The position numbers and the translations under genes were made by a program. 64,000 nucleotides of DNA from Fimbriimonas ginsengisoli (GTDB lineage: Bacteria > Armatimonadota > Fimbriimonadia > Fimbriimonadales > Fimbriimonadaceae), in contig JACOSL010000059.1 of the NCBI GenBank assembly GCA_016179045.1, positions 1-64,000 on the forward strand, written 5' to 3'. Shown one piece after another: positions 7,015 through 17,228 of this stretch. Position 1 is the stretch's first letter. Each line of letters opens with the position of its first letter. The notes under the pieces were generated by a model. The model was given only the letters and a program-made list of their open reading frames with translations, did no database searches and was not told where the DNA came from.

Positions 7015-8891
7015 CCCGACAGATGCTCCAGGATTTGCTCGGCTAGTCCGCGCGTCAGGGTTGGGACGCTCGCGATCTCATCCGCGCTCGCGCGTCGAAT
7101 GCCTTCAAGCGAGCCGAAGGTGCGCAGCAACAGGCGTCGACGGCGAGGGCCGATGCCCGGGACCTCCTCCAGTGGCGACGCGCCAAAGCGCTTCTCCCGC
7201 ACCTTTCGGTGGAACTTCAGCGCGAAGCGGTGCGCCTCGTCGCGCAGAGCCCTCAGCATCAGAAGGCCCGCCGAATTTAGCGAGAGTTCGACATCGCGAA
7301 AGACGGGCGCATCGGGGGTTACCGTTTCGTCCGCCGGCACGATCAGGAGTTCGTGCCGCTTGGCAAGCCCGACCATTCGGACGCTAAGACCCAAGGAGTC
7401 GCGCGCCTGCATCGCCGCGCTCAATTGGCCCTTGCCGCCGTCGATGACCATGAAATCGGGCATGGTCGCGAACTTGGGGTCGCCGTCGAGGAAGGCACGC
7501 AGGCGTCGGGTGACGACCTCGTTCATCATCGCGAAGTCGTTGGGGCTCTCTGGGTGCCACTTGATCTTGAACCGCCGATACTCGCTCTTAGCGGGGCGTG
7601 CATTCTCGAACACCACCATCGAGCCGACCGGCGCCGTTCCCTGAACATTGGAGATGTCGTACGCCTCCACCCGGATCGGAGGGCTCGGCAAGCCCAGCGC
7701 CTCCTGAAGGTCAAGCCCCGCCCGCTCGGCCATCTCTTCATCGCGACTTGCTTGTAGGGCTATCGCGCTCAGGGCCAGCTCGGCGTTGTTCGCCGCCATC
7801 TCGACCAGCCGCAGCTTTTCTCCTCCCTGAGGCACCTCGACCGTGACCGCCGACCCGCGACGCTGGCGAAGCCACGACTGGACGATCGCCCGCTCCTCGA
7901 TCTCCACCGGCAGCAGCACTTCGCGGGGCACCTCGGGAGAATCGGCGTAATACTGCTTGACGAACTCCTGCACCGCTTCAGAGGGGGCGGAGTCCGCCGC
8001 CCCGTCGAGCATGTATTGGCGCTGCCCGATCAATTTGCCGTTGCGGATGTACAGCATCTGGATCGCCGCGCCACGATCATCTTTAACGACCGCTATAACA
8101 TCTTGGTCGATGCCGGATTCCGAGAGCACCTTTTGGCGCTCAAGGAGATGCTCGATGGCGGCGACCTGGTTTCGGAGCTTGGCCGCCTTCTCGAAATCGA
8201 GCGAATCGGAAGCCTCGCTCATCTCGCGCCGCAGGTCGTCGAGCAGGCCCTCCTCGCGACCTTGCAGGAAGCGCTCGACCTTACCCATCACAGCGGCGTA
8301 CTGAGCACGATCGGAAAGCCCCGCGCAGGGGCCGAGGCACTGCCCGAGGTGATAATAGAGGCAGGGCCGTTGCTCCGGCCGACCCGACCAGCTCTTGCCG
8401 CAAGGGATGAGCGGGAACACCTTGTGAAGGAGCTGGAGGGTGTCGCGAACGTGGAAGGCGCTCGTGTAGGGGCCGAAGTATTTCGAGCCGTCGCGCTTCA
8501 CCCGGCGGGTAAAGAGCAACCTTGGAAACGCTTCTTTAGTGATAACTATATAAGGGTAGCTCTTATCGTCTCGAAGCCGCACGTTGTACGGCGGGCGATG
8601 CTGCTTGATCAGATTGCATTCGAGCACGAGCGCCTCGAGCTCGGAGTCCACCGAGATGGTCTCGACATGCTCGACCTTGGCCACAAGGCGGGCGATGCGT
8701 ATTCCATGGTGGGCGGAGGCGCGGAAGTAAGAGCGGACCCGGTTGCGTAGGTTCACCGCCTTGCCCACGTACAGCACGTCGCCCGCCGCGTCGCGATAGA
8801 TATAGCAACCCGGCGAGGTCGGTAGGCTGCGCAAATCGTTTTTCAGACGCGCGCCCGGCTTATCAGGCAAGAGGGCATCGCCAGTGGTCAT
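7011..8891 (-). CDS. uvrC: Excinuclease ABC subunit C
   Basis: UvrC makes both incisions during nucleotide excision repair after UvrA/UvrB load on damage. The 626-aa protein has all domains in order. A GIY-YIG nuclease (about 20-100: GCYIYRDAAGDVLYVGKA) makes the 3' cut. A cysteine-containing region (about 165-195) and a UVR UvrB-interacting helix (SLDFEKAAKLRNQVAAI, about 230-245) follow. The RNase H-like endonuclease domain (about 390-530, with VEAYDISN and FMVIDGGKGQL) makes the 5' cut. Tandem helix-hairpin-helix motifs (EEVPGIGPRRRRLLL) close the protein. A TATCCT box lies 8 nt before ATG 8891. uvrA lies 1.7 kb away on the other strand. Confidence 0.97.
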   Translation of the reverse strand: MTTGDALLPDKPGARLKNDLRSLPTSPGCYIYRDAAGDVLYVGKAVNLRNRVRSYFRASAHHGIRIARLVAKVEHVETISVDSELEALVLECNLIKQHRPPYNVRLRDDKSYPYIVITKEAFPRLLFTRRVKRDGSKYFGPYTSAFHVRDTLQLLHKVFPLIPCGKSWSGRPEQRPCLYYHLGQCLGPCAGLSDRAQYAAVMGKVERFLQGREEGLLDDLRREMSEASDSLDFEKAAKLRNQVAAIEHLLERQKVLSESGIDQDVIAVVKDDRGAAIQMLYIRNGKLIGQRQYMLDGAADSAPSEAVQEFVKQYYADSPEVPREVLLPVEIEERAIVQSWLRQRRGSAVTVEVPQGGEKLRLVEMAANNAELALSAIALQASRDEEMAERAGLDLQEALGLPSPPIRVEAYDISNVQGTAPVGSMVVFENARPAKSEYRRFKIKWHPESPNDFAMMNEVVTRRLRAFLDGDPKFATMPDFMVIDGGKGQLSAAMQARDSLGLSVRMVGLAKRHELLIVPADETVTPDAPVFRDVELSLNSAGLLMLRALRDEAHRFALKFHRKVREKRFGASPLEEVPGIGPRRRRLLLRTFGSLEGIRRASADEIASVPTLTRGLAEQILEHLSG

Positions 8892-8899
8892 CCAACCTA

Positions 8900-8905
8900 A
8901 GGATA
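8900..8905 (-). promoter_or_regulatory. -10-like box TATCCT before uvrC
   Basis: Read on the minus strand, TATCCT is followed by 8 nt (TAGGTTGG) and then the ATG of uvrC. It may serve a leaderless or near-leaderless message. Confidence 0.4.
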
Positions 8906-8909
8906 CGCT

Positions 8910-10445
8910 TCAGACTCTTAGATACACGCGGTATTCGTAGGTGAGTTCGAGAGTCTGGCCCGGCTTAATGTCCACGTTCCACTCGATGTGAGCCTGAGAA
9001 TTGACGTCGGCAAGATTCTTGGCCGTCTTCGTCACGGCGCCCTCGTGGTCGGCTGTAGTGTCTTGGCCGGTCAGATTTTTGGTCACGCGCATCTTCACCG
9101 ACCCTTTCTTGTGACTCTGGATTTCAAGCCTTCCCTTGATCGTCAGCTTGTCGAAAACCGTACCTCGGTATTCGAGCCTGAGCGCTCCGCGCTCCCGTGC
9201 GACCTCCTCCTCACGCCCCCGAACCGCAACATCCACCGCCCTCGTGATCTGGACGATGGATCGGCCACCGACCGGCGTGTACGTCAGGGTGGACTGGCCC
9301 AGCATGACCTCCCCATCCATCACCATGGCGGGGCCAGTGGTTAGGGGCTGGTTCGCCTTGTTCGTGATGCGGACGCTGTGCCACACCACGTCGCCGGCTT
9401 GGTCAGACGTCTGCTGGGGGTCGCCTAAGGCGTTGCCGACCCGACTCTCGGGAGCATCCCACGTGTACAAGTGCTCGTAAGGGATGGTCGCCTGCAGGAG
9501 CGAAAAATAGCCTCGATCCGACTTTTTCAGACTGACGTGCGCAAGCGGGAAGAGGAACAAGTCTTCCGCCGATGCTCCTTCCGCGGAAGCGGGCGCCGGG
9601 GGCTGGAAGGCAAGACTTTGATCGTTTGCATCGAACCGGACGGCCTGATTGGCGGTGACACCTCGGCCACCGGCTCCTCCAAACCCTCCCTGGCCCCCGC
9701 TCGCCGCGGTCTGAAACACGCTGCTCGTGCTCACAAGCGGGTCGATCGAACCCGAGAATGCCGCGTTGGGGTAGCCGGTCACGAGCCTCAACTCTCGATC
9801 AGCGATGTCTTCGAGTTCGTTCACGACCGTCGCTTTCGCAAGAAGCCCGGCCTTATCGGGCTTGGCGATGTCAAGGGAGTAGGCGGGCGCCCATGTGAGC
9901 CCTGCTTCCAAGCCCGTGATCCGGACGCGAGCCCCGGGCCCGGCGTCGACGCGGAGCTGCAGAACTCGGTCAGCAGTCGCTCCGCTCCAAGTCGTCTTGA
10001 GTTGTTCTTGGGTCGAAACGCGCCGGATTTCAGCGAGCGGCACGACATGGCTCTCCTTCCCGTCTGAGACCACGACCATCTCGCTAGACTGTGAAACCAA
10101 TTTGCCGGTGACCTTGCCCGAGTCCCGCAACTCAAGCGTGAACGTCTTGCCAACGTTCTCGCCTAGCAGCGAGGCAACAGTGGTCAAAGACCCCTGCGTT
10201 GTTCGGAGTTCGTTGCGCGTCGCGATATCGCTCACCGTCGTTCCCGCCGTCGTGGTGATCCAAAGAGTTCCGTAGGTTGCTTGCGGCAGGAGCTTGACTA
10301 CGAACTCGCCGCTCGAAGGAATCGCAGCTTCGCGCTGTACCACCGCGTAGCCGTTCTTGAAGAGAGCCGCGCCCGTAATTTCAAGCTTGAGCTCCTTCGG
10401 CGGGGTCGATGCCCCGATCAAAATCATCGTCGCCAGCAGAGTCAT
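8910..10445 (-). CDS. DUF4139-like secreted protein
   Basis: This 511-aa protein begins with a short signal-like segment (MTLLATMILIGASTPP). Next is a beta-rich N-terminal domain with the pattern ALFKNGYAVVQREAAIPSSG typical of DUF4139/DUF4140 (mucoidy inhibitor A-like) proteins. A Gly-rich linker (about 235-250, GGQGGFGGAGGRG) and a large C-terminal beta-rich domain follow (VDVAVRGREEEV; IEWNVDIKPGQTLELTYEY). Family members are exported, but their function is not established. ATG 10445 has GGGAGGAAGAG upstream. The gene lies between uvrC and uvrA; it is read in the same direction as uvrC and divergently from uvrA. Confidence 0.75.
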   Translation of the reverse strand: MTLLATMILIGASTPPKELKLEITGAALFKNGYAVVQREAAIPSSGEFVVKLLPQATYGTLWITTTAGTTVSDIATRNELRTTQGSLTTVASLLGENVGKTFTLELRDSGKVTGKLVSQSSEMVVVSDGKESHVVPLAEIRRVSTQEQLKTTWSGATADRVLQLRVDAGPGARVRITGLEAGLTWAPAYSLDIAKPDKAGLLAKATVVNELEDIADRELRLVTGYPNAAFSGSIDPLVSTSSVFQTAASGGQGGFGGAGGRGVTANQAVRFDANDQSLAFQPPAPASAEGASAEDLFLFPLAHVSLKKSDRGYFSLLQATIPYEHLYTWDAPESRVGNALGDPQQTSDQAGDVVWHSVRITNKANQPLTTGPAMVMDGEVMLGQSTLTYTPVGGRSIVQITRAVDVAVRGREEEVARERGALRLEYRGTVFDKLTIKGRLEIQSHKKGSVKMRVTKNLTGQDTTADHEGAVTKTAKNLADVNSQAHIEWNVDIKPGQTLELTYEYRVYLRV

Positions 10446-10585
10446 CTCTTCCTCCCATCCCTTGTGGTCCTGGCAGCCGCGCGAGCGACGGGCCACACTC
10501 TGCCGCAAGCTACCCGACGCAGTCCATCTTCTTCCGAATGAGGCAGCGACGAAAAGCATATAGTTCCGTCTACATATACGGGCGG

Positions 10586-10591
10586 TAGAAT
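10586..10591 (+). promoter_or_regulatory. -10-like box TAGAAT before uvrA
   Basis: TAGAAT lies 3 nt before ATG 10595 and 9 nt before ATG 10601. A transcript from this box would begin after the first ATG, which favours the second start. The surrounding region 10555-10594 is AT-rich. Confidence 0.4.
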
Positions 10592-10600
10592 GATATGGCT

Positions 10601-13540
10601 ATGTCCCAAGACCGCATCGTCGTCACCGGAGCACGCGAAAACAACCTCAAGAACCTGACCGTGGTGATCCCGCGGGATCGGCTCGTGGTCATCACGGGGC
10701 TTTCGGGCTCGGGCAAATCTAGCCTTGCCTTCGACACGATCTACGCCGAGGGACAGAGGCGATATGTCGAAAGCCTGAGCGCGTATGCGCGGCAGTTCCT
10801 CGGGCAAATGGACAAGCCCGACGTGGACCACATCGACGGCCTTTCGCCTGCCGTTTCGATCGACCAGAAATCGGCCTCGAAAAATCCCCGCTCCACCGTG
10901 GGCACCGTCACCGAGATTTACGACTACCTGCGCATCCTTTATGCCAGGGCAGGAACGCCCTTCTGCCCGAACGGCCACGGCCCGATCCGCCGCCAGAGCA
11001 CCGACCAGATCACGGAGGTCGCCCGCGACCTGCCCGAGGGGACCAAACTGCAGATTCTCGCGCCCGTCGTTCGCGGACGCAAGGGCGAATACAAGTCGGT
11101 TCTTCAGGAGATCGGGAGGTCAGGCTACGTTCGGGCCCGAGTCGACGGGGTAATTCATGAAATCGCCGACGACATCGATCTCGACCGCTACAAGCAGCAC
11201 ACGATCGAGGTTGTGGTCGACCGTATCGTGGTCAAAGAGGGCGTCGACCGGCGGCTCGCCGATTCGGTCGAGGCTGCGCTTAAGATCGGGAAGGGCCTTG
11301 TTACCCTCAGTTATCAGCTGCCCGACGGCGCCGAAGTTCCGACCGACGCCCCTTCGCCAAGCGAAGACGGGACGCGAGATGCGCTCTTCAGCGAGCACTA
11401 CGCCTGCCCCGAATGCGGGTTCTCCATGCCGGAGCTGGAGCCGCGCATGTTCTCCTTCAACTCGCCGTACGGGGCATGTCCGGATTGCACCGGGCTCGGG
11501 ACCAAGACTGAATTCGACCCCGAGCTAATCTGCCCCGACCCCAGCCAACCTTTGCGCACCGGCGCGATCAAGCCGTTTCTGTACAAATCGGGCGAGGCCA
11601 AGGAGTGGTGGCCGGAAATGCTCGACGGGGTCGGCGCGGCCTGCGGGTTCGATGCCTCTCTGCCTGTTTCCGAAATTCCCGCCGAGGGGTTGCTCGCGGT
11701 TTGGGAGGGCTTGTCCGAACCGATCGAGGTTGTGATGCGAACCGGCCGATCTGAGCGGCGCTTCAAGACCGAATGGACCGGCGTGCTCAGCGTGCTGCGC
11801 AAGCGCTACCAGCAGACCGAGAGCGACTGGGTGAAGCGCGATCTCGATCAATACACGAGCACGAAGCCGTGCCCCTCGTGCCTCGCCAAGCGCCTGAAGC
11901 CCGAGACGCTATCGGTTGAGCTCGCCGGACGCCATATCGCCGACGTCACCCAGCTTTCGGTCGAGGAGGCGGTCCGATTCTTCGGTGGCCTGCCCGGCAA
12001 GTTGAGCGCGCGCCAGCGCACCATCGGCGAACGTGCGGTGAAAGAAATTATCGAGCGGCTAAGGTTCCTTCAGGACGTGGGGCTTGGCTATCTCACCCTC
12101 GATCGCAGCGCCCGCACCTTGGCGGGAGGAGAGGCGCAGCGCATCCGGCTTGCCACCCAGATCGGCAGCGGACTCATGGGCTGCCTCTACATCCTCGACG
12201 AGCCGAGCGTCGGGCTGCACCAACGCGACAATCGCAAGCTGATCGAGACGCTCAAGCGCCTGCGCGACATCGGCAACACGGTGCTGGTGGTCGAGCACGA
12301 TGAGGAGACGATCCTCGCCGCCGACCACGTGATCGAGTTGGGGCCGGGCGCGGGCGAGCACGGCGGGTGGATCGTCGCCGAGGGGCCGGTGGATGAGTTC
12401 CTGAAAACCGATTGCGCGACCGCGCAATATCTCACCGGTCGCAAGCGGATCGAATTCGACTCGGCCAGGCGCCCAACGGACGGGCGCAGCCTGCGTGTCG
12501 CGGGCGCGCGGGGCAACAACCTCAAGGACATCACCCTCGACATCCCCCTGCGCACGTTCGTGTGCGTCACCGGTGTGAGCGGAAGCGGCAAGTCCACCCT
12601 CATCCAAGACACCCTCTTCCCGAGGCTGATGTTCGAGATTTACGGCACCCGCGCTGTCTGGTCGCCCCACGACGAGGTGAGCGGGCTGGAACACCTCGAC
12701 AAGGTGATCGACATCGACCAGTCGCCCATCGGAAGAACGCCTCGAAGCAACCCCGCGACGTATACGGGCACATTCGATCTGATCAGGGAGATTTTCGCGA
12801 TGACCCAAGACGCCAAGATCCGCGGCTATCGGGTTGGGCGGTTTTCGTTCAACGTCAGAGGTGGCCGGTGCGAGGCGTGCAAGGGCGACGGCATCATCAA
12901 GATCGAGATGCACTTCCTGCCCGACGTTTACGTGCCGTGCGAAGTGTGCAAGGGCAAGCGCTACAACCGCGAGACGCTCGAAGTTCGCTACAAGGGCAAG
13001 AACGTCTCCGAAGTGCTAGACATGACGATCGAGGAAGCCTGCGACTTCTTCGCGCCCATCCCCAAGATCCATCGCAAGCTGACGACGCTGCAGGAAGTCG
13101 GGCTTGGCTACATCCGCATGGGCCAGCCCGCCACCACCCTCTCGGGAGGAGAGGCTCAGCGGATCAAGCTGGCCGCAGAGTTGTCCAAACGAGGCACCGG
13201 CCAGACCGTGTACATCCTCGACGAGCCCACGACCGGCTTGCACTTCGAGGACGTGCGCCGCCTGCTCGGAGTGCTGCACCGCCTTGTGGACCAAGGGAAC
13301 ACAGTGATCGTGATCGAACACAACCTCGACGTGATCAAGACCGCCGACTGGATCATCGACCTTGGCCCGGAAGGCGGCGATGGGGGGGGCCACGTAGTCG
13401 CCTCGGGCACTCCCGAGCAAATCGCAAAGGCCCCTGGAAGCCACACTGGCCGCTACCTGGCTGAGATTCTCGCCGGGGGACGCGCATGGCTGCGGACACC
13501 GTCTGAAGCGGGGACGGACTTGGAAGGCGTCCGCGCATAG
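10601..13540 (+). CDS. uvrA: Excinuclease ABC subunit A
   Basis: UvrA is the damage-sensing ATPase of nucleotide excision repair. At 979 aa it is full length. It has two ABC ATPase modules. Module I has Walker [10 protein letters not shown] near the N-terminus and signature [12 protein letters not shown] with LDEPSVGL. Module II has Walker [10 protein letters not shown] and signature [12 protein letters not shown] with LDEPTTGL. Both structural zinc modules are intact: CPEC...CPDC in the first half and CEAC...CEVC in the second. The start could also be ATG 10595, two codons upstream; the TAGAAT box makes 10601 more likely. Transcribed divergently from the DUF4139-like gene. Confidence 0.97.
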   Translation: MSQDRIVVTGARENNLKNLTVVIPRDRLVVITGLSGSGKSSLAFDTIYAEGQRRYVESLSAYARQFLGQMDKPDVDHIDGLSPAVSIDQKSASKNPRSTVGTVTEIYDYLRILYARAGTPFCPNGHGPIRRQSTDQITEVARDLPEGTKLQILAPVVRGRKGEYKSVLQEIGRSGYVRARVDGVIHEIADDIDLDRYKQHTIEVVVDRIVVKEGVDRRLADSVEAALKIGKGLVTLSYQLPDGAEVPTDAPSPSEDGTRDALFSEHYACPECGFSMPELEPRMFSFNSPYGACPDCTGLGTKTEFDPELICPDPSQPLRTGAIKPFLYKSGEAKEWWPEMLDGVGAACGFDASLPVSEIPAEGLLAVWEGLSEPIEVVMRTGRSERRFKTEWTGVLSVLRKRYQQTESDWVKRDLDQYTSTKPCPSCLAKRLKPETLSVELAGRHIADVTQLSVEEAVRFFGGLPGKLSARQRTIGERAVKEIIERLRFLQDVGLGYLTLDRSARTLAGGEAQRIRLATQIGSGLMGCLYILDEPSVGLHQRDNRKLIETLKRLRDIGNTVLVVEHDEETILAADHVIELGPGAGEHGGWIVAEGPVDEFLKTDCATAQYLTGRKRIEFDSARRPTDGRSLRVAGARGNNLKDITLDIPLRTFVCVTGVSGSGKSTLIQDTLFPRLMFEIYGTRAVWSPHDEVSGLEHLDKVIDIDQSPIGRTPRSNPATYTGTFDLIREIFAMTQDAKIRGYRVGRFSFNVRGGRCEACKGDGIIKIEMHFLPDVYVPCEVCKGKRYNRETLEVRYKGKNVSEVLDMTIEEACDFFAPIPKIHRKLTTLQEVGLGYIRMGQPATTLSGGEAQRIKLAAELSKRGTGQTVYILDEPTTGLHFEDVRRLLGVLHRLVDQGNTVIVIEHNLDVIKTADWIIDLGPEGGDGGGHVVASGTPEQIAKAPGSHTGRYLAEILAGGRAWLRTPSEAGTDLEGVRA

Positions 13541-13655
13541 GCTGAAAAGCAATCCGAACACGGCGCCGTTCGCCACCGTCCTACCATCAGTGGCGTTGCC
13601 CGGAACGCTGCCTAATTGCAGGGCGCACGGCATGGACCTTGCGAAAGGTTGGATA

Positions 13656-15293
13656 ATGAAGGATATGCGGTCCCCACTTGTTCGGATTGGCCTGGCGAGC
13701 ACGCCTTGGCTTCGTCCACTGGCGACTGCGCTGGCAATCGGTCTCGTCGGGGCACTTGTTGCCATCCCGCTGTTTCCACGGCAAGTGTTCATGGGCCCGC
13801 CTTGGGGCACCTACGGCATGAACAGCCAGCACCAGGGGATCAGCCGCTTTGCCGCCGCCCCGCTCCAGGTCATCAAGTGGTCGACGCCCGTCGACCTTGC
13901 GCCGCCATACGACTCGGGTGGGGACCTGCTCATCCACTACGCCCCGCCCCTCATCACGCGCAAGAACACGGTCGTTATCACGCTGAAGCTGCCGCCTCTC
14001 TCGGCGGGCCTACCCGACCGATTTCAGGCGGAAGGCCACAGCGGAGTCGACGGAAGCCTCCTTTGGACGATGAGCACGAACTACGTGGTGCCGCCGCACA
14101 CTTGGTTCCCCGCCTGCGCGGGATCGATCGTCCTGCGCTCGTCTTACGTAATGCCCGACACGGGGGGCAACGTGCTATTTCGTGGCAGCGCGGACGCATC
14201 CAGCGCGCCGGTTCAACAGCTTTGCTTCTACGGCCTCGGCAACTACACCGCCAACCAGGCTTGGTGCGACGCGAACGTGTTTGTGAGCAGCCCGATCGTG
14301 GCCGACGGCAACGGCAACATGTGGTTCAGCTACTGGGTCACCTCGACCTCGCCGCCGGCTGGGTTCCCCGCAATTGGCGAGGGGGGCATCGCTCGCCTAA
14401 ACACCGCCGGAGTCGGCCAGTTCGTCACCGCGACCGCGGCGGCAGGCGGAGATTCGCTCATCACCCAGCCGCAGCTCAACTGCGCGCCTGCGATCAGCCC
14501 GGATGGCAAGTCGGTCTACGCCGGAGTTCGGGCAAACACCTCGTACTACGGCTATCTGTGCAAGATGAGCGCGGCCACGCTGGCGCCCCAAACCTGGGTG
14601 TTCTTGAAGGATCCCTGGACGGGCAACGCGGCCCGGGTGCTCAACGAATCCACCGCCTCACCAACGATAGGCATGGACGGCGACGTGTACTACGGGATAT
14701 TCAACAATCCGTACCTCGACAGTCACGGCTGGTTGTCGCATTGGGACAAGAACTTGACGTCAAAGGGAGCGGTCGGCGCGTTTGGTTGGGATGACACACC
14801 AACGATCGTCCCCGCCTCGGTGATCCACGCCTACTCGGGCGATTCTCGCTACCTGATTCTCTCCAAGTACAACCAATACGCGGGGTTCTACTACAGCAAC
14901 ATCAACCAGTATTCGACGGGCGAGAATAAGCTTGCCGTGCTCGATCCGAACACCGCCGGAACGGTCGATTTCCGAACCAGCCTCAGCGTCATGACCGAGG
15001 TGCTGACCGTGCTCGGCATCACGGCCGACGACTACTTCCGCAGCATCGGCTATCCAAACGCGGTGCGGGAGTGGTGCATCAGCACGGCAGCGATCGACCC
15101 GTTCACTCGTTGCGCCATTGTGAACTCGGAAGACGGCACGATCTACCGCTGGGACTTTGACACGAACACCCTCTCCGAGAAGGTGACGCTGGCGCCGCCC
15201 ACAGGCGAGGCGTACACCGCCACCGCGATCGGGCCCGACGGCACCGTCTACGCGATCAACAACGCCGTGTTGTTCGCGGTCGGGCCGAGTTAG
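13656..15293 (+). CDS. Secreted beta-propeller-like protein of unknown function
   Basis: This 545-aa protein has an N-terminal signal anchor (ATALAIGLVGALVAIPLF, about 25-42). It then contains PQQ/WD-like repeats: WGTYGMNSQHQGISRF, SPIVADGNGNMWFSYW, APAISPDGKSVYAGV, SPTIGMDGDVYYG and TAIGPDGTVYAI. The repeat pattern (-[AS]P-x-I-x-x-DG-x-V-Y-) matches outer-membrane or periplasmic quinoprotein-like propellers, but no cofactor-binding residues are obvious. Cysteines are relatively frequent. ATG 13656 is chosen because GAAAGG lies about 10 nt upstream; ATG 13665 (preceded by AAGGAT) is an alternative. The gene is followed by a small membrane protein and is probably co-transcribed with it. Confidence 0.7.
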   Translation: MKDMRSPLVRIGLASTPWLRPLATALAIGLVGALVAIPLFPRQVFMGPPWGTYGMNSQHQGISRFAAAPLQVIKWSTPVDLAPPYDSGGDLLIHYAPPLITRKNTVVITLKLPPLSAGLPDRFQAEGHSGVDGSLLWTMSTNYVVPPHTWFPACAGSIVLRSSYVMPDTGGNVLFRGSADASSAPVQQLCFYGLGNYTANQAWCDANVFVSSPIVADGNGNMWFSYWVTSTSPPAGFPAIGEGGIARLNTAGVGQFVTATAAAGGDSLITQPQLNCAPAISPDGKSVYAGVRANTSYYGYLCKMSAATLAPQTWVFLKDPWTGNAARVLNESTASPTIGMDGDVYYGIFNNPYLDSHGWLSHWDKNLTSKGAVGAFGWDDTPTIVPASVIHAYSGDSRYLILSKYNQYAGFYYSNINQYSTGENKLAVLDPNTAGTVDFRTSLSVMTEVLTVLGITADDYFRSIGYPNAVREWCISTAAIDPFTRCAIVNSEDGTIYRWDFDTNTLSEKVTLAPPTGEAYTATAIGPDGTVYAINNAVLFAVGPS

Positions 15294-15329
15294 GCCCTTA
15301 GGCCGCGACGCGTCGTCTGAAGTTCGGAC

Positions 15330-15740
15330 GTGTTCGACGAACTCTTGCATGGCAGGCTTCCGCCCGATCTACCGGCCTGGGCGCCCTACGCGGCCGGCGC
15401 AGCCCTCTTGGCTCTTGGGTATGGCCTTTGGAGGCTCTGCCGGAAGATCGTCCGCCTTGGCTTTTTCGTCATTTATGCGGCGGTCGGGGTGGGCTTTACG
15501 GCGGCTCTCTCGACCATCGCCATCGGCCGCCCGGCTCCACTACCTATGCTGCTCGGCGGCGGGCTCGTGTTTTCAGTGGCGGTGATGGCGATCCGCTCCA
15601 AGATCATGCGAACCGTGACCACCCTAGCCCTGCTGGTCGCCGGCTACTTTGCGGCTCGGACGTGGATGCCGAGCCAGCGCCCTTCCACCGGCGTCAAGCC
15701 GGGCATTGGGCGGCCAAGTCCCTCGCTTCCTCCAGGGTGA
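15330..15740 (+). CDS. Small hypothetical membrane protein
   Basis: This 136-aa protein starts at GTG 15330 (MFDELLHGRLPPDLP). Three to four hydrophobic stretches are visible: WAPYAAGAALLALGYGLW, VRLGFFVIYAAVGVGFTAAL, LPMLLGGGLVFSVAVMAI and TTLALLVAGYFAA. A short Pro/Ser-rich tail follows. I recognise no family. It lies 36 nt after the propeller gene. Its last 47 nt overlap the end of pxpC on the opposite strand, so the C-terminal tail is constrained by pxpC coding sequence. Confidence 0.55.
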   Translation: MFDELLHGRLPPDLPAWAPYAAGAALLALGYGLWRLCRKIVRLGFFVIYAAVGVGFTAALSTIAIGRPAPLPMLLGGGLVFSVAVMAIRSKIMRTVTTLALLVAGYFAARTWMPSQRPSTGVKPGIGRPSPSLPPG

Positions 15741-16530
15741 CAAGTCGGAACCGTACTACGTCGCCCGGCCGAACCTGTGCGAGCCGCCGGACTTCCCCCG
15801 TGGCGATGGCTGCGATTTTGGGATAGCCGCCGATCGTGGGTCCATCGGGTCCAAGGATGATCGGCATGCCTGAAGGCGTGACTTGAACCGCCCCCACGCA
15901 GGTGGGCTCGCTTACGATTTCCTGGTATGCGCCAAGCACCCGGCCCTCAAGCCGCACGCCTCGGCGATCCATCGCGGATGAGGCGGTGAACGCAGTCGCC
16001 TCGAAGCCTTCGAGATCGAAAAGATCGGCCTGGGGGCCGGGAATGGCTAGGAATGGATCACTCGAAGGTCGATAGGGCCGGCAAGCTAGAACGGACACGC
16101 TCGCGCATGGAGGCGCGCTGGCGCGGAGCTCGACGCCTATGCGAAGCGGAAGCCCGACCTTCGACCCCTCGATTCCACCCGGCAAGGCAACATACGTGCG
16201 TGCTCCATAGGCGGGGAGGTCGATCGTGATTTCTTCGAAAGCCTTGACCTGGCGCACGGTTGGCGCCTCGGTGACACTGCTGCCGATTGTTATGCGGCTC
16301 GGCGCCCCCGCCAAGGCGAAGGCCCCGTCATCCAGGGCATGCAACACGATCCGCGTCATCCCGAGCTCGATGGCAAGCGCGGTGGGCTCGTTGCCGAGAA
16401 GAGCGTTTGCGGCGGCCAGCGATTCGAGATCGAATGCGCCGCCCGGAGGAACGCCAACTGCCCGCAAACCCGTGGTCGAAGCGCCATGAACAGCGGCGTA
16501 ACCATAGACCTGCGCGACGGTCAGCGTCAA
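15694..16530 (-). CDS. pxpC: 5-oxoprolinase subunit PxpC (biotin-dependent carboxyltransferase-like)
   Basis: PxpC is one of the three subunits of bacterial ATP-dependent 5-oxoprolinase, which opens 5-oxoproline to glutamate. The 278-aa protein has the KipA/AHS2 signature: QVYGYAAVHGASTTGLRAVGVPPGGAFD at the N-terminus, with VPPGGAFD at about 27-34, an ELGMTRIVL segment and the C-terminal MPIILGPDGPTIGGYPKIA block. It is the last gene of the operon pxpB-pxpA-pxpC; its start overlaps the pxpA stop by 4 nt. The 3' end overlaps the convergent small membrane gene by 47 nt. Family proteins may be annotated as allophanate hydrolase subunit 2. Confidence 0.93.
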   Translation of the reverse strand: MTLTVAQVYGYAAVHGASTTGLRAVGVPPGGAFDLESLAAANALLGNEPTALAIELGMTRIVLHALDDGAFALAGAPSRITIGSSVTEAPTVRQVKAFEEITIDLPAYGARTYVALPGGIEGSKVGLPLRIGVELRASAPPCASVSVLACRPYRPSSDPFLAIPGPQADLFDLEGFEATAFTASSAMDRRGVRLEGRVLGAYQEIVSEPTCVGAVQVTPSGMPIILGPDGPTIGGYPKIAAIATGEVRRLAQVRPGDVVRFRLVTLEEARDLAAQCPA

Positions 16531-17228
16531 GCGCCGACCTCGAACCCCGCATCGCGCAGGGTGCGAAGCACGAGTTCGGCAAGCTGAAGGCTGTTGGGCG
16601 AATCGCTGTGGACGCAGATCGATTCGACCTGAGGGGCAAGTTCGAGAACCTGCCGCATCACCTGGGCCGGGTCATCGAGGAGATCGCCGGCTTGACCGCG
16701 CGGGACCAGCTGCCCATCCGGCGTATAGCCCCGGTCCGCGAACCCCTCGTCGATCACACTGCATCCGATCTTGCGAAATGTCAGGGTCGAGGGCGCCCCA
16801 GCGAAAAGCATCACCGGAATTTCCAGGGTAAAGCAAAGGCTGGCGAGAGTCGCACCCGCGCGTCCAACAAGGGCAGCTCGGAAGTTCTCCGGCCAGGCAA
16901 GCATCGAATACCAAGCACCGTGAGGCTTGATGTAGGCAGGGTGTTGCTCCTTCACGAAACGATCCACCTGCGCCCGCAGCTCGCCGAACCAACCATCCGC
17001 CTGGGGCAGCGGAACTTCTCCCCGGCCCATGCTGTCGCGATCGGGAAAGCCCGGATGCACGCCAATGCGCACCCCTTTTCGATTGCAGTGCTCGATTGTG
17101 CGCAACGTGAGCTCCCAGGAGCCGGCGTGCTGGCCGCAGCATACGTTGGCTGAGGTGGCCAAGTCGAGCAGAGCCTCGTCGCTTCCAAAGCCTTCGCCGA
17201 CGTCGACGTTCAGGTCGATGCGCTTCAA
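16527..17228 (-). CDS. pxpA: 5-oxoprolinase subunit PxpA (LamB/YcsF family)
   Basis: This 233-aa LamB/YcsF protein is the catalytic partner that acts on 5-oxoproline. The conserved start is IDLNVDVGEGFGSDEALLDLATSANVCCGQHAG, with VDVGEG replacing the usual CDLGEG-type motif and the conserved NxxCGxHAG present. VRIGVHPGFPDR, YIKPHGAWY (normally KPHGALY) and CVHSDSP are further family motifs. It starts within the last 4 nt of pxpB and ends within the first 4 nt of pxpC (ATGA overlaps), which indicates tight translational coupling. Confidence 0.92.
   Translation of the reverse strand: MKRIDLNVDVGEGFGSDEALLDLATSANVCCGQHAGSWELTLRTIEHCNRKGVRIGVHPGFPDRDSMGRGEVPLPQADGWFGELRAQVDRFVKEQHPAYIKPHGAWYSMLAWPENFRAALVGRAGATLASLCFTLEIPVMLFAGAPSTLTFRKIGCSVIDEGFADRGYTPDGQLVPRGQAGDLLDDPAQVMRQVLELAPQVESICVHSDSPNSLQLAELVLRTLRDAGFEVGA

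Noticed and set aside
8016-8750. 244-aa plus-strand reading frame
   Set aside because: It lies wholly antisense inside uvrC, whose domains are complete, and its translation is low-complexity with no recognisable motif.
12059-12913. 284-aa minus-strand reading frame
   Set aside because: It is antisense to uvrA across its signature motifs; it is a shadow of high-GC codon use.
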